A stretch of 64,000 nt of DNA from an uncultured Bacteroidales bacterium (GCA_902779085.1 CACYZY010000001.1:186001-250000), one strand, 5' to 3'; positions 34,305 to 43,769 are shown, numbered from the stretch's first letter. Notes: a model not told the origin generated them from the letters alone. A program made the numbers and translations.

Positions 34305-35459
34305 TTAGATAAGTCTGCGTGCACCGTCACCAATCACTACATCGTAGATCTTGCAACGTTTGCCGAATACCTCATAGTAACGTTTGCGCACTTCGCTCAC
34401 AAAGGTACTGTAGAGTTCTTCCTTCACTAGATTAATAGTACAGCCGCCAAAACCGCCGCCCATAACACGCGAACCGGTTACTCCACAATCAAAAGCTACA
34501 TCGTTGAGGAAGTCAAGCTCATCGCAACTAACCTCATATAGCTTACTCATGCCTTGATGAGTTTCGTACATCTTCTCACCTACAGTTTCATAGTCGCCCT
34601 TTTCCAGCGCATCGCAAACGTCAAGCACACGCTGTATCTCTTCAATCACATACTCTGCACGCATGTAATCTTCTTCAGACACCTCAGCTTTCACCTCAGC
34701 CAACATGTCCATAGTGGCATCACGAAGGAATTGTACTTCAGGATATTTCTTCTGTAGGGCAGCCACAACGTTCTCGCAACTCTCACGGCGTTTGTTATAA
34801 GCAGAAGAAGCAAGCTCGTGTTTCACAACGCTATCCACCAACACCAGTTTATAGCCAGTGGGTTCAAATGGGTAATACTTGTACTCCATTGAGCGGCAGT
34901 CAAGGCGCATCAGGCTACCTTTTTTGCCGAAGATGGAAGCAAATTGGTCCATGATGCCACATTTCACGCCACAATAGTTGTGCTCTGTAGCCTGACCAAC
35001 CCTTGCCAATTCAAACTTGTCTATCTTATTGTCACCAAACAATTCGTTAAGTGCGTATGCGTAAGTGCTTTCTAAAGCAGCTGATGATGACATACCTGCA
35101 CCCAGCGGTACATCGCCGGCAAATGCTGTATTGAAGCCCTTCACCTCTACACCGCGCTTGATCATTTCACGACATACGCCAAAAATGTATCTTGCCCATG
35201 AGGCTCTTGGAGCATCCTCCTCGTTGAGGCCAAATTCCACATAGTCTTTCTGGTCAATGGAATATGCCTTTACCTTATCGGTACCGTTAGGCCTGATTTC
35301 TGCCATGATACCTTTGTCAACAGCTCCAGGAAATACAAAGCCACCATTATAATCGGTGTGCTCACCAATCAGATTGACACGTCCTGGTGAGGTGTAAACA
35401 GCTCCTGTCAGTCCATCGAAATGCTTGATGAAGCGACTTCTAACGTATTCTATTTCCAT
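34305..35459 (-). CDS. galK: Galactokinase
   Basis: A 384-residue GHMP kinase that phosphorylates alpha-D-galactose to galactose-1-phosphate, first committed step of the Leloir pathway. The family motifs are present: GRVNLIGEHTDYNGG (26-40), the ATP-binding GAGMSSSAALES (120-131) and the catalytic base region CGIMDQFAS (Asp171). The C-terminal GGGFGGCTINLV completes the three GHMP motifs. It is the last gene of galM-transporter-galK; an intrinsic terminator-like hairpin separates it from the transporter gene. galT and galE are not in the window. Confidence 0.97.
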   Translation of the reverse strand: MEIEYVRSRFIKHFDGLTGAVYTSPGRVNLIGEHTDYNGGFVFPGAVDKGIMAEIRPNGTDKVKAYSIDQKDYVEFGLNEEDAPRASWARYIFGVCREMIKRGVEVKGFNTAFAGDVPLGAGMSSSAALESTYAYALNELFGDNKIDKFELARVGQATEHNYCGVKCGIMDQFASIFGKKGSLMRLDCRSMEYKYYPFEPTGYKLVLVDSVVKHELASSAYNKRRESCENVVAALQKKYPEVQFLRDATMDMLAEVKAEVSEEDYMRAEYVIEEIQRVLDVCDALEKGDYETVGEKMYETHQGMSKLYEVSCDELDFLNDVAFDCGVTGSRVMGGGFGGCTINLVKEELYSTFVSEVRKRYYEVFGKRCKIYDVVIGDGARRLI

Positions 35460-35473
35460 GGTTCATATAAGTT

Positions 35474-35503
35474 AAAAAGAGGCGGGGCGTTGGCCCCGTC
35501 TCT
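35474..35503 (-). terminator. Intercistronic terminator-like hairpin between sugar transporter gene and galK
   Basis: A stem of 11 pairs with one mismatch (35478-35488 with 35493-35503), CG-rich, four-base loop, followed on the minus strand by TTTTT (35474-35478 read as T). It lies inside the operon, downstream of the transporter stop. Partial termination would lower galK relative to the upstream genes. Confidence 0.7.
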
Positions 35504-35520
35504 ATAGTGATTAATAGAAA

Positions 35521-36846
35521 TTAGTCTACCTTGATGTCCTTGTTCACGTTCTTGCTACCAATCAGCGCATAGAAAATCATGTATGCCAAAACGGCTACAA
35601 CGATGATGTAGCTGATACGCAGTGAACCAATGGTGTCACTCACGATAGAGTTCTGGATCAGAGGCAGAATACCGCCACCAACCACCATCATCATGAAGAT
35701 ACCTGAAGCCTTTTCGGTGTATTTACCCAGGCCTTCGGTTGCCAGGTTGAAGATGCAACCCCACATGATAGAGGTGCAAAGACCCATCAGTACCAGAAAT
35801 ACAGTGAACAAAGGTACATTGTTAACTGCGAATGAACCGTTGCTGAAACCAACCATAGATACACCTGTAGTTTCAGGTACGAACATAGAGATAAGTACTA
35901 GAATAATACCTACGCATGAAACTGTGAGCAACTGAGCGCGGCTAGAAACCTTGCCAGAGATAAAGCCTGAGGTCAGACGACCTACCAGCATCAGCAACCA
36001 GTACAGACCAGTCATACCACCGATGATAGCAGCTGCGTTAGCAGAATTAGCAGGGTCAAACAGGTTGAAGTTAGCTTCCTTACCCAAGAAATTACCGAAA
36101 GTGTTAGGGATACCAACCTCCATACCTACGTAGCAGAAGATAGCTACTGTACCGAGGATGAAATGACGGAAACTCCATGGGCTGTGAGGATCCTTAACGG
36201 CAGCTACTTCCACCTTCTGCTGGCGAGGCTCTTCAATCTTAGCTAAATAGATAACGATGAAAGCTATTACGAAGATAGCGATAGCACCAAACAGCATAGG
36301 ACTTACTTCGTTGATAGTAGTGCTCTTGGTAATAGCACCTACATATGCACCTACCATAATAGGAGCGATAGTACCTGCGAATGAGTTGCAAGCGCCACCC
36401 AACTGCAGCAATTGGTTACCCTTGGTACCACCACCACCAATGAGGTTCAGCATAGGGTTCACAACAGTGTTCAGCATACATACGCAGAGACCGCAAACAA
36501 ATGCGCCCAGCAGATAGATGCTAAAGCCTGGAACACCTGCACTGAAACCAGAAGCATACTGGATCAACAGACCTACGATACCAACTGCAATTGCAATCAG
36601 CGCAGTCTTCTTATAACCAACCTTGGTCAGCATGTTACCAGCAGGAATACCCATGAACAGGTAAGCCAAGAAGTTCATGAAGTTACCCATGAAACCGAGT
36701 GCTGGGTTGTTGCCCACAGCATCGTCCATTGTCCAAATGTTACCTACTGGCGCAGCCATGTTGGTTACGAAAGCAATCATTGCGAAGAGGAAGAACATGG
36801 TAATAATGGCTACCATGCTACCGCTTTTTTTCTGTTCTTGTGACAT
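35521..36846 (-). CDS. Sugar MFS transporter, GluP/FucP family
   Basis: A 441-residue proton-coupled sugar importer of the major facilitator superfamily with twelve membrane segments. The family signs are the cytosolic-side loop PAGNMLTKVGYKKTALIAIAV between segments two and three and the transporter-type PLIQNSI-like segment in the second half; the family carries glucose, galactose or fucose. Its place between galM and galK indicates galactose (or glucose/galactose) as substrate. It lies 47 bases after the galM stop and is followed by a terminator-like hairpin. Confidence 0.93.
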   Translation of the reverse strand: MSQEQKKSGSMVAIITMFFLFAMIAFVTNMAAPVGNIWTMDDAVGNNPALGFMGNFMNFLAYLFMGIPAGNMLTKVGYKKTALIAIAVGIVGLLIQYASGFSAGVPGFSIYLLGAFVCGLCVCMLNTVVNPMLNLIGGGGTKGNQLLQLGGACNSFAGTIAPIMVGAYVGAITKSTTINEVSPMLFGAIAIFVIAFIVIYLAKIEEPRQQKVEVAAVKDPHSPWSFRHFILGTVAIFCYVGMEVGIPNTFGNFLGKEANFNLFDPANSANAAAIIGGMTGLYWLLMLVGRLTSGFISGKVSSRAQLLTVSCVGIILVLISMFVPETTGVSMVGFSNGSFAVNNVPLFTVFLVLMGLCTSIMWGCIFNLATEGLGKYTEKASGIFMMMVVGGGILPLIQNSIVSDTIGSLRISYIIVVAVLAYMIFYALIGSKNVNKDIKVD

Positions 36847-36893
36847 AGTTTTTTTTAATTTTAAGTTATTAATATTGTTGATTATATCCTTTT

Positions 36894-37991
36894 TTAGTCC
36901 ACAACATCAAAAACGTATGCTGTAGTCTGATGATAGGTTTCTTTAGGCTTAAGTCTGGTAGATGGGAAGTATGGCCTGTTAGGAGAATCGGGGAAATGTT
37001 GTGCCTCAAAACAAATAGCGCTCCGTGCAGGGAAGGTAGCACCATGTGCACCTTCAAATCCGTTTAACCAATTGCCTGTGTAAAGTTGCACGCCAGGTTC
37101 GGTTGTAAATACTGTCATACGTCTTCCACTTATAGGGTCAGTACAGGTGGCAGCCTCTGCAAACTCTTCAATTTCATTCTTGTTCAATACATAGCAATGG
37201 TCGTAACCCGTTCCATTCTTCAGTTGCTCGAATGGATCGTTGATGCGTTCTCCTACCGTGTGGGGCGTACGGAAATCCATCGGAGTACCTTCTACCTTCA
37301 GGATCTCACCCGTAGGGATGGAATCCTCGTCTATAGGCAAGTAGTAGTCGGCATTGATGGTAACGATATTGCCAAGAATTGAGGAGGTCGGGTTGTCGAT
37401 GCCTCGTAAATTGAAGAAGCCATGGTTGGTCAGGTTAATCACCGTATCTTTGTTTGTAGTGGCTTTATACGTAATGTATAATCCGTTATGGTTATCGGCC
37501 ACTTCGTACATCATGTCTATTGTTAGCGTGCCGGGGAAACCTTCTTCTCCATCTGCTGACACATATCTGAAAATGATTTTGGATTCATTGGCATCTACCA
37601 CATCCCATACACGGGTATGAAATCCTGCAGGTCCGCCATGTAGGGTGTAAGCTCCTTGAGTGAGGTGAAGTTGGTAATCTTCAAGGCCTAAAATGAAATG
37701 TCCTTTGGCGATGCGGTTGCCGTAACGGCCGATAGTTGTACCCAAGAAAGGCTCTGGACTGTTAATGACATGCTGTATGGAATCGTGGCTTTGCACCACA
37801 TTGGCGTATTCGCCTTGTTTGTCGGGTACCATAATGGAGAGAACTGCACAACCGTAGTTGGTAACAGCCACCTCCATACCTAAGGGATTTTTGAGTATGT
37901 ACAGGTCGGTTTCTTTTCCCTGTACCGTGGCCTTGAAATCCTCTCTCTTCAAGCCCGATTTGTTGCTTTCGTCAAAAACTGTGCTCGTCAT
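36894..37991 (-). CDS. galM: Galactose mutarotase (aldose 1-epimerase)
   Basis: A 365-residue beta-sandwich enzyme that interconverts alpha- and beta-D-galactose so that galactokinase receives the alpha anomer. Recognisable are GRYGNRIAKGHFILG, the central NLTNHGFFNLRG with a catalytic histidine and the C-terminal CFEAQHFPDSPNRPYFPSTRL with the catalytic glutamate. First gene of the galactose operon, with a good promoter 25-56 bases upstream. Confidence 0.96.
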   Translation of the reverse strand: MTSTVFDESNKSGLKREDFKATVQGKETDLYILKNPLGMEVAVTNYGCAVLSIMVPDKQGEYANVVQSHDSIQHVINSPEPFLGTTIGRYGNRIAKGHFILGLEDYQLHLTQGAYTLHGGPAGFHTRVWDVVDANESKIIFRYVSADGEEGFPGTLTIDMMYEVADNHNGLYITYKATTNKDTVINLTNHGFFNLRGIDNPTSSILGNIVTINADYYLPIDEDSIPTGEILKVEGTPMDFRTPHTVGERINDPFEQLKNGTGYDHCYVLNKNEIEEFAEAATCTDPISGRRMTVFTTEPGVQLYTGNWLNGFEGAHGATFPARSAICFEAQHFPDSPNRPYFPSTRLKPKETYHQTTAYVFDVVD

Positions 37992-38015
37992 AGTACGGCT
38001 AATTTAATTATTATG

Positions 38016-38047
38016 CAAATAAAGCCATTTTCTTTTATTCTAACAAA
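38016..38047 (-). promoter_or_regulatory. Promoter of the galactose operon (galM)
   Basis: On the minus strand: TTTG (38044-38047), 20 bases, TTTATTTG (38016-38023), one mismatch in the -7 box. About 25 bases before the ATG. Confidence 0.6.
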
Positions 38048-38067
38048 TATTGTTTGGTTTTTTTTCG

Positions 38068-38075
38068 TAACTTCG
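38068..38075 (+). promoter_or_regulatory. Putative -7 box for manA
   Basis: TAACTTCG, a variant -7 box, 28 bases before the manA ATG; a TTTG 11 bases upstream is too near to be a normal -33. Confidence 0.35.
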
Positions 38076-38103
38076 CGGCTTGAAACCAAAAATCAAATAA
38101 GGA

Positions 38104-39081
38104 ATGATGATGATATATCCTCTAAAATTCCATCCCATACTAAAACAAACAATTTGGGGTGGTGATAAAATTAATCAATTGAAACAAATTACCAATGGAC
38201 AACCGGCTGTGGGGGAGAGTTGGGAGATATCTGCTGTTGAAGGCTTTGAATCAGTAGTATCAAATGGTGTTTATCGCGGCTATACTTTGCCTAGTTTGGT
38301 TCGGCTGTTGAAGGATGAATTGGTGGGCACAGATAACTATACACGTTTTGGAGCGAAGTTTCCTCTTCTGGTAAAGTTTATTGATGCACACGATGATCTT
38401 TCTGTCCAGGTACATCCTGATGATGGGTTGGCTATGCAACGCCATCATTGTTTGGGTAAGACTGAGATGTGGTATGTGCTGGGGGCTGATGAGAATGCTC
38501 ATCTGATAGCAGGATTTTCACGTAAGATCAGTCCCAAACAATATCGTGAGATGGTGACTGATGGCTCATTTGTCGATGCCTTGTACTCCTATTGCGTAAA
38601 GCCTGGTGATGTGTATTACATACCTGCTGGCAGGGTGCACAGCCTCGGGAAGGGCACTATGGTGGCTGAGGTGCAGGAAACCTCCGATATCACCTACCGC
38701 ATTTTTGACTATAACCGTAGGGATAAGGATGGTCATCTACGCCAATTGCATGTAGCGGAAGCTACTGATGCCATTGATTTCGATGATATAGCTGGGGAAG
38801 CAAAGATAGATTATCAACTCATAGATAATGAACCCGTGGAAGTGGTGTCTTCCCCTAAGTTCACTACATCTGTCTATCATCTTACTGAGGAAGTGTCATG
38901 CGACTATAGTGACTTGGATTCTTTTGTCATCTTAATTTGTACTGAAGGTTCATGCCAGGTAGTAATGGATGCTGCACAAGAAACCTTTTGTGCCGGTGAG
39001 ACATTGCTCTTACCAGCAGCTACGAGAGAGGTCAAACTGCTCCCTTCCCCAAGAGCTACTCTTTTGGAAGTTTATACTTAA
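38104..39081 (+). CDS. manA: Mannose-6-phosphate isomerase, class I
   Basis: A 325-residue zinc enzyme that interconverts mannose-6-phosphate and fructose-6-phosphate. The cupin zinc-site pattern is visible: VQVHPDDGLAMQRH, GKTEMWYVLGADE and the C-terminal GDVYYIPAGRVHSLGKG, with YPLKFHPILKQTIWGG at the start. It joins mannose metabolism with the GDP-sugar and lipopolysaccharide pathways. It is divergent from the galactose operon and convergent with gdhA, sharing a bidirectional terminator. Confidence 0.96.
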   Translation: MMMIYPLKFHPILKQTIWGGDKINQLKQITNGQPAVGESWEISAVEGFESVVSNGVYRGYTLPSLVRLLKDELVGTDNYTRFGAKFPLLVKFIDAHDDLSVQVHPDDGLAMQRHHCLGKTEMWYVLGADENAHLIAGFSRKISPKQYREMVTDGSFVDALYSYCVKPGDVYYIPAGRVHSLGKGTMVAEVQETSDITYRIFDYNRRDKDGHLRQLHVAEATDAIDFDDIAGEAKIDYQLIDNEPVEVVSSPKFTTSVYHLTEEVSCDYSDLDSFVILICTEGSCQVVMDAAQETFCAGETLLLPAATREVKLLPSPRATLLEVYT

Positions 39082-39113
39082 ACTACTCCCCCGTTATTTC
39101 CATTTATTATCAT

Positions 39114-39146
39114 AAAAAAAGGCAGCTCAGTCGAGCTGCCCTTTTT
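39114..39146. terminator. Bidirectional terminator between manA and gdhA
   Basis: A perfect 8-base stem (39121-39128 with 39133-39140), four-base loop, flanked by seven A on the left (39114-39120) and TTTTT on the right (39142-39146), so it can end transcripts from both sides. Confidence 0.92.
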
Positions 39147-39164
39147 CGTGATAAATCAATCTTT

Positions 39165-40502
39165 TTACACAATACCTTGAGCCATCATAGCCTTAGCTAC
39201 CTTCATGAAGCCGGCAATGTTAGCACCCTTTACATAGTTGATGTAGCCATCAGGCTCTGTACCATACTTCACGCACGCTGCATGGATTGATTCCATGATC
39301 CAGTGCAGTTTGGCATCTACTTCCTCAGCGCTCCAAGCCAGGTGCTGAGCATTCTGGGTCATTTCCAAGCCAGATACAGATACACCACCGGCGTTAGAAG
39401 CCTTACCTGGAGTATAGAGAATCTTAGCATCCTGGAATACCTTAACAGCTTCTGGAGTAGAAGGCATGTTAGCACCCTCAGAAACGGCAATTACACCATT
39501 GGCAATCAACTTGCGAGCATCGTCGCCGTTGATTTCATTCTGAGTTGCGCATGGAGTAGCAATGTCAGCTTTCTCACCCCAAGGACGAGCACCTGCTACA
39601 TACTTAACACCAGGATACTGCTCTGCATACTCACGGATACGTCCGCGGTACAGGTTCTTCAGTTCCATGATGTAGTCCAACTTCTCACGATCGATGCCGT
39701 CTGGATCATATACATAGCCGTCAGAGTCACTCATGGTCATCACCTTGCCACCTAACTGCAGAATCTTCTCTGCGGTGTACTGTGCCACGTTACCAGAACC
39801 AGATACCAGTACTTTCTTGCCTTCCAGTGACAAGCCACGGGTCTTCAGCATTTCTACCAAGAAATATATGTTACCATAACCAGTAGCTTCGGGACGAACC
39901 AGTGAACCACCAAACTCTAGGCCCTTGCCAGTAAATGTACCGCTGAAATCGCGAGTCAGTTTCTTGTACATACCAAACATGTAACCTACCTCACGGCCAC
40001 CAACGCCGATATCACCTGCAGGAACGTCCAACTCAGGACCTACATGACGATGCAGTTCCAGCATGAAAGCCTGGCAGAAACGCATTACCTCAGCAGCGCT
40101 CTTACCACGTGGTGAAAAGTCAGAGCCACCCTTAGCGCCACCCATAGGCAGAGTAGTCAAAGAGTTCTTGAAAGTCTGTTCAAAAGCCAAGAACTTCAGG
40201 ATTGACTGGTTTACGCTGGCATGAAAACGGATACCACCCTTGTACGGGCCAATGGCATTGTTGTGCTGGATACGGTAACCCATGTTGGTTTGCACCTTGC
40301 CCTGGTCATCTACCCATGTTACGCGGAACGAGTTAATTCTGTCAGGAATGCAGAGACGCTCAATCAGATTTGATGCCTCAAACTCAGGATGTTTGTTGTA
40401 CTCATCTTCGATACTGTTCAATACCTCTGAAACTGCCTGAATATACTCTGGCTCGTTTGGAAAACGGCGATTCAGGTCCTCTAATACCTTTGCTACTTTC
40501 AT
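39165..40502 (-). CDS. gdhA: NADP-specific glutamate dehydrogenase
   Basis: A 445-residue hexameric enzyme that makes glutamate from 2-oxoglutarate and ammonia, the main ammonium-assimilation route in Prevotella and Bacteroides. The catalytic lysine lies in PMGGAKGGSDF (about residue 124), GPELDVPAGDIGVGGREVGYMFG and the NADP-binding VSGSGNVAQY follow. The ATG at 40502 is used; the codon at 40508 is a TTG. Expressed from its own promoter with a leader of about 55 bases. Confidence 0.97.
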   Translation of the reverse strand: MKVAKVLEDLNRRFPNEPEYIQAVSEVLNSIEDEYNKHPEFEASNLIERLCIPDRINSFRVTWVDDQGKVQTNMGYRIQHNNAIGPYKGGIRFHASVNQSILKFLAFEQTFKNSLTTLPMGGAKGGSDFSPRGKSAAEVMRFCQAFMLELHRHVGPELDVPAGDIGVGGREVGYMFGMYKKLTRDFSGTFTGKGLEFGGSLVRPEATGYGNIYFLVEMLKTRGLSLEGKKVLVSGSGNVAQYTAEKILQLGGKVMTMSDSDGYVYDPDGIDREKLDYIMELKNLYRGRIREYAEQYPGVKYVAGARPWGEKADIATPCATQNEINGDDARKLIANGVIAVSEGANMPSTPEAVKVFQDAKILYTPGKASNAGGVSVSGLEMTQNAQHLAWSAEEVDAKLHWIMESIHAACVKYGTEPDGYINYVKGANIAGFMKVAKAMMAQGIV

Positions 40503-40569
40503 ATTCAAATTTACTTTAGTTTGTTTTCTATTTACGTTAATTTGTTTCGTTGTATTCTGAATACGGCTG

Positions 40570-40600
40570 CAAATGTAAAGATAAAAATGGAAACTGCAAA
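40570..40600 (-). promoter_or_regulatory. Promoter of gdhA
   Basis: Minus strand: TTTG (40597-40600), 19 bases, TACATTTG (40570-40577). It lies 68 bases before the ATG. Confidence 0.7.
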
Positions 40601-40737
40601 CAAAATTCTACTTTTTTTGCTAAAAAAATAATTAATTTGTTTGTTTTTGGATGAAAATTGAATAAAAATGTCATATAATAGTATGACCCCGCTTTTTCTT
40701 CTTTTGGAGGATACAAAGTGAAGGAATAGTGTCGTAT

Positions 40738-40908
40738 TTATTTTTTCAAACTTTTGAACACAGGAATAAAAACCAGTGCTGTACCTATAAACAAAGAGGT
40801 AATGGTCATACCGTCAATTCGCTCGGCTTGGGTAAAAATGATAAAGCAGATAAGCGCCCATAGTAGTACGATGCTGGTCATTTGGGATTTGGATAATGGC
40901 TTTTTCAT
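40738..40908 (-). CDS. Small two-helix membrane protein
   Basis: A 56-residue protein with two hydrophobic segments (SIVLLWALICFIIFTQA and ITSLFIGTALVFIPVF) around a short charged loop and a basic C-terminus (KSLKK). The ATG at 40908 gives the compact start KKPLSKSQMTS; codons further up run through the promoter. A TATCTTTA -7-like box lies about 25 bases upstream on the minus strand. I do not recognise the family. It lies between gdhA and the divergent amidase gene. Confidence 0.6.
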   Translation of the reverse strand: MKKPLSKSQMTSIVLLWALICFIIFTQAERIDGMTITSLFIGTALVFIPVFKSLKK

Positions 40909-41001
40909 GTAGGTGTTTTGTTTTTGTTTGTAAAGATACATATTTTTTTCTTTAGTAACTAAAAATCTTTCTTCCGATAACGGAAATTAGGTGATTATTT
41001 A

Positions 41002-41009
41002 TAATTTTG
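41002..41009 (+). promoter_or_regulatory. Putative -7 box for the amidase operon
   Basis: TAATTTTG, only 3 to 9 bases before the candidate ATGs at 41013 and 41019; no -33 TTG in place. Confidence 0.35.
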
Positions 41010-41012
41010 CCA

Positions 41013-42149
41013 ATGGTTATGACAAATAGGCTTTTTGCATTTATAACGACAAGACGTTTCCAGTTGTTGCTGTTAATGTTGATGCTATTATCCCTAACTG
41101 GCTTTGCTCAGACACAGTATGCCAAGCCGAGGAAGGGAGAGGGTATTACCACTTTCTTACAGCGTCATGGACGAATTGGACAAGAATATTACAAAGAGTT
41201 CTTAGAACTTAACAAGCAGAAACTGAAAGGTAAGACAACCTTACTGTTGGATGTGAGTTATGCACTTCCTCCTGTTAAGCCTACTGCCCAACAGCGATCT
41301 AAAGCACAGAATGCTCCAGCAACTGCCAGCAACGAACCAAAGCAGTCGGAGGCTGGTAGGCCTGGTCAACAACCTAAAGACAATAAAGCTAATGAGCGTA
41401 AGCATGAAATAGGTTACGAATTCAATGAACCGTTATTTGGCAAGTCGTTGGCAAAAGGAAAGGTGGAGAGCGGAAAACTGAAAGGTGCCTGTATCTATGT
41501 GGTGAGTGGTCATGGTGGCCCTGACCCTGGTGCGATAGGGAAGGTAGGCAAGACTGAACTCCATGAAGATGAATATGCATATGATGTGGCTTTGCGCTTG
41601 GCACGTTGTTTGATGCAAGAAGGTGCAGAGGTACATATCATTATTCAGGATGCGAGAGATGGAATCCGCGATGACCAGTACTTAAGCAACAGTAAGCGGG
41701 AAACCTGCATAGGCAAGACTATCCCACTAAATCAGGTGGCTCGATTGCAACAAAGATGTGATGCCATTAATGCTTTATATAAAAAGGAGAAAGACGAATA
41801 TACCTATTGTCGTGCAATTTTTCTTCATGTAGATAGTCGAAGTGTGGGAGAACAGACCGATGTGTTTTTTTACCATCGCGACGGATGGTCAAAAGGTCTG
41901 CAATTGGCAGGTCAATTACGAAGAACTTTCCAGGCAAAGTATGATAAGCACCAACCCAACCGTGGCTTTAAAGGTACTGTATCATCGCGAGGACTATATG
42001 TGCTAACTCATACGCAACCTGTGTCAGTGTTTGTGGAGCTAGGCAATATTCAGAATAGACATGACCAAAAGCGCTTTGTGCTTAGCTCTAACCGTCAGGC
42101 ATTGGCAAACTGGATAACAGAAGGGTTCATTAATGATTTTAAACGTTGA
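41013..42149 (+). CDS. N-acetylmuramoyl-L-alanine amidase (Amidase_3)
   Basis: A 378-residue exported zinc amidase that cuts the sugar-peptide bond of peptidoglycan. A signal peptide (FQLLLLMLMLLSLTGFAQ) is followed by a basic linker (residues 30-130) and the amidase domain: VSGHGGPDPGAIG with a zinc histidine, ELHEDEYAYDVALRLARCL with the zinc glutamate, IFLHVDSRS and VFVELGNIQN with the catalytic glutamate. The linker region resembles a short LysM-free anchor. The next two genes (DUF4230) follow closely, and the AsmA-like gene is convergent with them. The start is 41013 or 41019; the -7 box favours the latter. Confidence 0.9.
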   Translation: MVMTNRLFAFITTRRFQLLLLMLMLLSLTGFAQTQYAKPRKGEGITTFLQRHGRIGQEYYKEFLELNKQKLKGKTTLLLDVSYALPPVKPTAQQRSKAQNAPATASNEPKQSEAGRPGQQPKDNKANERKHEIGYEFNEPLFGKSLAKGKVESGKLKGACIYVVSGHGGPDPGAIGKVGKTELHEDEYAYDVALRLARCLMQEGAEVHIIIQDARDGIRDDQYLSNSKRETCIGKTIPLNQVARLQQRCDAINALYKKEKDEYTYCRAIFLHVDSRSVGEQTDVFFYHRDGWSKGLQLAGQLRRTFQAKYDKHQPNRGFKGTVSSRGLYVLTHTQPVSVFVELGNIQNRHDQKRFVLSSNRQALANWITEGFINDFKR

Positions 42150-42162
42150 TGTATGACTGATT

Positions 42163-42732
42163 ATGATTAAAAGATTAATATATATAATAGTTTGTTTGTT
42201 GCCTGTATCTTGCAATAGGCAGATAAGTGAAGAGGAACTACTTCGCTCTATCAACACTACGCCTATGCTTTATACTGTGCAGTGCGTGGCGCAGACAACC
42301 GTGATAGAACGGTCGTCGCCAGCTATGGACCTGTTTGGCCAGCGTACCGCCATAATTCCAGTTGAGGCAAACATTAAGGCAGGTATTGACTTGTCGCAAC
42401 TTAAAAATATCCGTATCAGTGGCAAGAAGGTGTACATCACTTTGCCAGATCCTGTAATTGAAATAGAAAGTACACGCATACTAAATGATGAGATTGTAAC
42501 ATCGGTAGCTCCGCTTCGATTTGACTTCACGAACGACGAACTGGCACAAATAGCCCGTAAGGGCACTGATGCCATTCGAAACGATTTGGGGAAGTATAAC
42601 TTAGTAGAACCAGCCCAGCAACAAGCAGAATTGATTATTGCTAACATTGTTAGTCGTATGGGATTGGAGGTTGTATTTGAAAACCGTCAGCAATATGAGA
42701 ATCGTGAGTTATTCAATCTAACAAGACCCTGA
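42163..42732 (+). CDS. DUF4230 lipoprotein
   Basis: A 189-residue lipoprotein with a very short signal (LIYIIVCLLPVSC, lipobox at residue 17) and a DUF4230 domain (ELLRSINTTPMLYTVQCVAQTTVIE, GQRTAIIPVEANIKAGIDLSQ, GKKVYITLPDPVI). The family has no known function; it often sits in pairs near cell-wall genes. It begins 13 bases after the amidase stop. Confidence 0.85.
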   Translation: MIKRLIYIIVCLLPVSCNRQISEEELLRSINTTPMLYTVQCVAQTTVIERSSPAMDLFGQRTAIIPVEANIKAGIDLSQLKNIRISGKKVYITLPDPVIEIESTRILNDEIVTSVAPLRFDFTNDELAQIARKGTDAIRNDLGKYNLVEPAQQQAELIIANIVSRMGLEVVFENRQQYENRELFNLTRP

Positions 42733-42740
42733 TTTTTGCA

Positions 42741-43769
42741 ATGGATAAGAAAAAGAAGAGAAATATAGTTGTCGTGCTCATCTTGCTGTTGGTGGCTTTA
42801 TTGTTATATCTAGCTAAAGATACGGCAGTACGTGTATATCATAGTTCGTTCGACAGTCGTCTGGAGATAGGCCATGTATTGTTGACAGAGTTGGCTAAGA
42901 CTGAAAAGATGACTGTCCTTTCTTTATATAAAGAGGTAGTGGTTAGTCAATACAAAGAAGTTCCTGGCCTGTTTTTTGGAACTAACCTTCAACAGATTCA
43001 CTCAGTATATCCAGGGCGTCTGGATGTAGGCTTTGATTTAACCAAATGTGCGGATGATTGGTTGTTGATGCGTGAAGATACGGCCTATGTGAAACTACCT
43101 GCTGTGGAAATTCTTAACCAGGGTGGATGGTATCTAGACGAAACAGCTCACCAGACTCCTATTGAAGAAGGTACTTGGACAAATGAAGACTATGTTAGGT
43201 TGGCACATCGTGCCAATGCTTTGTTAAAGCGCAACTCAGAGTTAGAGAACTGTTACCAAATGGCGGAAGACAATGGCAAACGTGTGGTGCGAAACCTCTT
43301 GCAGGCCATGGGTATTAAGTTTGTTAGGATAGAGGTAGAACCTCGTGAGTACTATCGACCATTTACTATCGATTTTGATGGAGTGGGTCGCAAAGGCATT
43401 CATTATGATTTCTATGTGGGTGCTTCTGATGGGAATAGGTATGTTAAATTCGTGGATGGAAGCATTCTTTCTTATCAGGGTGATATAGATGATGAAGCCC
43501 TCTATTCGGTGATTGATATGTTTAGCTATTTTACACAAGGCAGGCCAACTAGTCATTGGAAGCTAAGCAAGCGTGGTCAACACCTAAATATAGATATGGT
43601 TAATATGACACTGACAAAAGGGTCAAAAGCTGCTGATGCTTTCGTCAAAAGCCGGCATAAGGCAGATGTAGAACGTCTAAGTGCTGCTTTACTTCAGCTG
43701 TTTGGGGAAGGTCTTCAGCTTACCATTACTGAAGTGGATCGTCGTGGACAACAGCTTTATAAGTATTAA
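42741..43769 (+). CDS. DUF4230 membrane-anchored protein
   Basis: A 342-residue protein with one N-terminal membrane segment (NIVVVLILLLVALLLYLA) and a DUF4230 domain (MTVLSLYKEVVVSQYKEV, GRLDVGFDLTK, DTAYVKLPAVEILNQGGW). The C-terminal part adds a further domain ending RRGQQLYKY. Only 8 bases separate it from the previous DUF4230 gene. Together the pair may form a periplasmic complex linked to the amidase. Confidence 0.8.
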   Translation: MDKKKKRNIVVVLILLLVALLLYLAKDTAVRVYHSSFDSRLEIGHVLLTELAKTEKMTVLSLYKEVVVSQYKEVPGLFFGTNLQQIHSVYPGRLDVGFDLTKCADDWLLMREDTAYVKLPAVEILNQGGWYLDETAHQTPIEEGTWTNEDYVRLAHRANALLKRNSELENCYQMAEDNGKRVVRNLLQAMGIKFVRIEVEPREYYRPFTIDFDGVGRKGIHYDFYVGASDGNRYVKFVDGSILSYQGDIDDEALYSVIDMFSYFTQGRPTSHWKLSKRGQHLNIDMVNMTLTKGSKAADAFVKSRHKADVERLSAALLQLFGEGLQLTITEVDRRGQQLYKY

